A stretch of DNA of 36,869 bases, taken from positions 146,647 through 183,515 of the forward strand of contig CAUDNR010003334.1 of assembly GCA_958430865.1 (NCBI GenBank). The letters run 5' to 3'. The number at the start of each line of letters is the position of its first letter. The stretch's first letter is position 1. Positions 33,397-36,869 of this stretch are shown in pieces. This stretch comes from Entrophospora sp. SA101. Its lineage: Eukaryota > Glomeromycota > Glomeromycetes > Entrophosporales > Entrophosporaceae. Below the pieces are notes generated by a model. That model was given only the letters and a program-made list of their open reading frames with translations. It did not search any database and was not told where the DNA came from. A program made the position numbers and the translations under genes.

Positions 33397-34097
33397 GATA
33401 AATCACAAAAAAGACATTATAAAAAAAAAATCAACAATTAAACCTAACTTGATTGAATGTTGCACGGATTGATTTAAGTCTATTAATGTCTACGAAATCT
33501 TTAAACAAAATCATGCGATAAAATTGATTCAAATCGTATCGTAAGGTTTATTTTTATTTTTATTTTATTTTTTTAAAAAAATAGAAATAATATAATAATA
33601 ATAATTAAAAAAATTGCAATTAAAGATCGTAAGATCTTAAAGAATCATACGTTACTAAGATGGCAAAGGTTATCACCCAAAATCACTGACCGACCTATCT
33701 ATTATTATCTGACTGGATGGGTTGTCCGACTTACACCTTAACAATAGTTTTTAATACAATTTGCCCAGTTAGGCCAAATCAAGTTTACCCGTGTATAATA
33801 AATATTATTAAGAGTATAGTGATAGCAATAATTCACAAACAATTTAATTGTCAATTCATAATAATAATTATACCCCAAAAATTTTAAATTTGCTCTATAA
33901 TGAAAATTAAAATTATAATTAAATCTATACAAAAATAAACCAAAGCTAAAAAATTATAAAAAAAATATAACTTAAAAACCAAATTTAATTATAACAATAT
34001 AGCAAAAAAAATTAAACAGATAGTCTTATACTTATAAATCTTTTTTCTTTACTAAATACACCTTTAATACTGCTAAATTTTCCATTCTCTTTCATTA
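33397..34097. other. Intergenic start of the right flank, no gene seen
   Basis: AT-rich. A short phrase near 33780 (TCAAGTTTACCCGTGTATAA) echoes one in the arms near 10320. The 64-codon minus frame at 33932-33738 is Tyr/Asn-rich and looks like chance. Confidence 0.5.
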
Positions 34098-34668
34098 CTT
34101 TTATATGATGCCGCACACAGCACAACATCTTATAGATAAAGAATGAAAAGAAGCTGATGCTGCTTGACAACGCAGAAGCAGAGTTAAGGAAACTGATGAA
34201 CAGCATCAGAAACTGCACCAACAAGATGCTAAAGTCCATCATTAGCAACACATCAACAATCCTCAGCTGCATAACTTTGCTCAGGACTTTTCCAAAGATG
34301 TAATGGCCCATTTTACATCAAATTAATGTTGCTAGCAGTACTATATATAGTCATTGCAATACATTCAAGTTTCCTACAGAAAGTCCTGGAATATGTTACT
34401 TCCCCTCACCTTGCAGAATCTCTTTTTCAGTCAGAATGATATTGCCAAGCATTTCTGGGATAATATTCATCTCTACAATTCAACATTCACATTCACTTCT
34501 GTTGGTGTCAGGATTGATCATGAACTTGCTAATGCAAATACTGGTGTTTACACTTTTTATGTCCAAGGTTCATTCTATCACAGAATTGGACAACTACTAT
34601 CAGAATACTTTAAAATGAATGATCAAGATCATCAGGAAATTTTCCCTGCCATGATATTACGTCCATAA
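34098..34668 (+). pseudogene. Decayed Helitron replicase fragment
   Basis: The upstream part (34098-34240) reads, across two in-frame stops, as Glu/Arg/Gln-rich repeats (KEADAA, QRRSRVKETDEQHQKL, HQQDAKVHH) like those that precede Helitron helicase-like domains. The open part (34354-34668) contains LFFSQNDIAKHFWDNIHLYN and FTFTSVGVRIDHELAN, then GVYTFYVQGSFYHRIGQLL, a conserved block of the Helitron N-terminal helicase-like/Rep region. The frame stops after IFPAMILRP; no HUH motif, catalytic tyrosines or helicase follow. The start at 34354 is just the first available codon. It is a dead fragment with no obvious Helitron ends (TC...CTRR) seen. Confidence 0.72.
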
Positions 34669-35321
34669 ATTTTAATATGTAAAGTTGTATATAATATTTG
34701 CATAAAAAATTATGTAATATTTACACTCAATGTAATAATTGCATAATTTTTGTATGATTTTTGCATAATATTACGGGGCTTATGTTAAAGACTAGTGGCG
34801 TAATCCAAAAAAGGAAAAAGTATGGTTGCAAAAGTGGTTGCAAAGGTAATTGCAACCACTTTTTATATGCCGTAAATACAATTACTACCATCATCATAAT
34901 TTACGGCACTAGTCTTTAGTACCAGTCTTAGCACCAACTTTATTTTATAGGTTAAGATAACACAAAGCAAGCATCACAAATACCCACTCTCATCAGCAAT
35001 CAATTCCCATATAGCAACAGCCAAGCCTGGTCTGAGAGGAAGATAAGGGAATGTTTTGTCCAAAGCCTTCCAACATGTGTGGAACCTAGCCTGTGAAGAA
35101 GATTCCACAGTATGAGGTGTGTGGAAACACCATGTTGCATGTTTGTGACAGGAAAATTCTGACACCCGACTGTAATCAATATCAGGCTTATTATTCATAA
35201 GGAACTATAATTGATAATCAGGAAAAATAATTTTATTCTTGTGAATCCCAGAGATCTGGGTAGACATGCATTATTAAAAGTTTCATTTCTGCATGATTGA
35301 CATACTGATATTCTTAGTATT
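34669..35321. other. Intergenic with a MITE and an unassigned minus-strand frame
   Basis: Besides the element at 34786-34918, a 74-codon minus frame (35198-34974) reads protein-like (ARFHTCWKALDKTFPYLPLR, GLAVAIWELIADE) and is richer in G+C than its surroundings. It may be a fragment of a transposon or host gene; no family recognised. Confidence 0.4.
34786..34918. mobile_element. 133-bp MITE-like element with nested hairpin
   Basis: The 18-bp ends (34786-34803, TAAAGACTAGTGGCGTAA; 34901-34918, TTACGGCACTAGTCTTTA) are inverted with one mismatch. Inside sits a perfect 14-bp stem (AAAAGTGGTTGCAA 34830-34843; TTGCAACCACTTTT 34850-34863) around a 6-base loop. No coding content. The target duplication is unclear (TA possible if included in the ends). 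Confidence 0.7.
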
Positions 35322-35874
35322 TATATAGCCTAAAAGCATATTAATAAATATTGAAAGCAATATTTACCAGGTATTCTTTTGAAATTAATCCTATTTTTTA
35401 GTTAATTAATGGCTTAATTTAATAAACCAATAGCTTTTTTATATTGAAATTAAGTTATTTGGTTAAATATTTCTAAAGCTCTTTGTACTAAAATAATATC
35501 ATAATCTTGAATAAGGTTTATTCATAAAACAAATAATTCAAATGAAACAAATAAAGCAAATAAAGCAAATAAAATGAAAAATTTGAATAAAGTGAATAAA
35601 ATGAATAAAACCAAGCAAAATGAATAAATTCAAATAAAGCAAATAAAGCAAATAAAGCAAACAGATTCAAATAAAATGAATAATAAAATAAAGCAAATAA
35701 AGCAAATAATAGTAATTTGAATAAAAGCAAATAAAGTGAATAACTTGAATGAAAGAGAATAATAACAACTCGAATAAAATAATTCAATTTGTATTATGAA
35801 TAGAAACCATGCATAAAAATCAAAAAATAAAACAAATAGCTTTTATTGTGAAATAATTAATTTTGTTACTTTGG
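35322..35874. repeat. Dispersed repeat, diverged copy B
   Basis: Same order of conserved phrases as 16445-16946 and same orientation, but the minisatellite (about 35520-35790) is more degenerate, with units such as AATAAAGCA, AATAAAATG and AATTTGAATAAA. It lies outside the inverted repeat, so it is an independent copy. Confidence 0.82.
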
Positions 35875-36206
35875 TTGTTGGTCTTTATAAAGGAGGGAAT
35901 TCAAAAACCAAAATTAGTAAAATTCTTGGTTTACTAAAATTAGAATTATTCAAACTATAGTGAAAAAACTGGTTTGCAAATATTGATCTACACAAGAAGG
36001 TTGCATGATCTTAATAATAAGAGGTTTAGAATTTTACATGATTAATTTTCAAAATGATCAACTTTTTTATTTTTGATGCTCAAGTCTAGAAATCTAGAAC
36101 TTTATATGCAGAGATTCCAGTACATTAGATACAAGCTGGTAAATTTTTTTGTACAATTATTATGTTATTTTTTTGCATAATTGATGTATTTAGGATGTCT
36201 AAATGG
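35875..36206. other. Intergenic, nothing recognised
   Basis: AT-rich with no open frame, repeat or inverted structure that I can support. Confidence 0.5.
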
Positions 36207-36794
36207 GGTGTTAGATATTAGTATAATTACAAATATAGGGGAAACCAAATAATAAAATCAAATAGTAAGGATTTCGTGTCATGTAAACATGCAGATCAAA
36301 TTTTTATTAATTTTCTTTTGTATATATACTAATATCAATTTTAATAGAATTTCTCAAAAATTTTATAACTCTGGAAACAGAATAGCCACAGAAAAAATTC
36401 AAAATGATTATTACTCCTGAGAACCTTATCTACAACATAACAACGCAAATTTTTGTGTTTACAATAAATTTTTAGAAATTGTGTTAATAAACATCTAGAA
36501 TTTTGACAAAAATTACATTTAGTAATATGCAAGCGCATCAATGTTTACAAGTATTTGCAAAAAATAGCGTTGTTACGTTGTAAACACATATTTTGGGAAT
36601 ACAAAACACTTTTCAGAATTGGAAAAACCCATCTGTATGTTGAGTTATAAAAATTTCTGTAAAGGTGATTTTTCTTGATTGATAAATAGTAATTTCGCAT
36701 TTAATTATTATAAAAATGATCGGCGAAAATCTTTACTATTTGATTTTATTATTTGATTTCCCCTATGTTTGTGACTATACTAATATCTAACACC
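36207..36794. mobile_element. ~588-bp fold-back element (long imperfect palindrome)
   Basis: The outer ~68 bp are inverted with roughly 90% identity: left GGTGTTAGATATTAGTATAA..., with AGGGGAAACCAAATAATAAA further in; right, read inward, GGTGTTAGATATTAGTATAG..., with AGGGGAAATCAAATAATAAA. Pairing continues inward: TACAACATAACAACGCAAAT near 36430 faces TACAACGTAACAACGCTATT (inverted, near 36580), and AAATTTTTATAACTC-like phrases face each other between. The centre is near 36500. No transposase; the 66-codon minus frame inside (36541-36341) is a by-product. Confidence 0.75.
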
Positions 36795-36869
36795 AGTGTT
36801 GGAAATTCAGGGTGCGGAGGGTGCGGACGCAGCAAGTTACACAAAAATTGTGGAACATTTTATGTGCAA

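Overview
The window looks like nuclear DNA of a fungus. It is very AT-rich. Its genes have short GT-AG introns (roughly 65-190 bp), and several transposable-element relics and low-complexity tracts lie between sparse genes. A decayed Helitron, a PIF1-helicase-like scrap, pogo-like miniature elements and families of small membrane or secreted proteins together suggest an arbuscular mycorrhizal fungus (Glomeromycotina, Rhizophagus-like). That taxon is an inference; no rRNA or marker gene is present.

Layout. (1) 1-8906, unique left flank: a spliced seven-transmembrane receptor-like gene (1505-3105), a spliced THEM6-type hotdog thioesterase-like gene (3216-4249) 110 bp downstream, a pogo-like MITE (5900-6097), a small membrane-protein gene broken by a 44-bp tandem duplication (7063-7460, minus), and a three-unit ~177-bp repeat. 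(2) 8907-20954, left arm of a giant inverted repeat. It carries a 724-bp MITE-like element, a five-exon hemocyanin/prophenoloxidase-type copper oxidase gene (11434-13988, plus), two paralogous secreted cysteine-rich peptide genes (14146-14559 and 17895-18392, both minus), a 9-bp minisatellite inside a dispersed repeat, a helicase-like scrap, and a frameshifted small membrane-protein gene (20449-20915). (3) 20955-20964, a run of ten Ns, then 384 bp of unique spacer (20965-21348). (4) 21349-33396, right arm: the same 12,048 bp in reverse complement (position p pairs with 42303-p), so every gene of the left arm appears again on the opposite strand. (5) 33397-36869, unique right flank: a decayed Helitron, two inverted-repeat elements (one a ~588-bp fold-back), and a diverged copy of the dispersed repeat found in the arms.

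The main structural point is the 12-kb inverted repeat. It keeps exact register from end to end, including homopolymers of 20 and 23 bases, and its inner left edge coincides with the N gap. That pattern fits a scaffolding duplication, or two nucleotype/haplotype contigs joined head to head, at least as well as a very recent biological palindrome.

The most interesting biology is inside the arm. A fungal copper oxidase built like arthropod prophenoloxidase ends 157 bp from a convergent gene for a secreted peptide precursor. That precursor and a second one 3.3 kb away share a signal peptide, an acidic middle and an arginine-rich six-cysteine tail. They look like a charge-balanced precursor family that I do not recognise.
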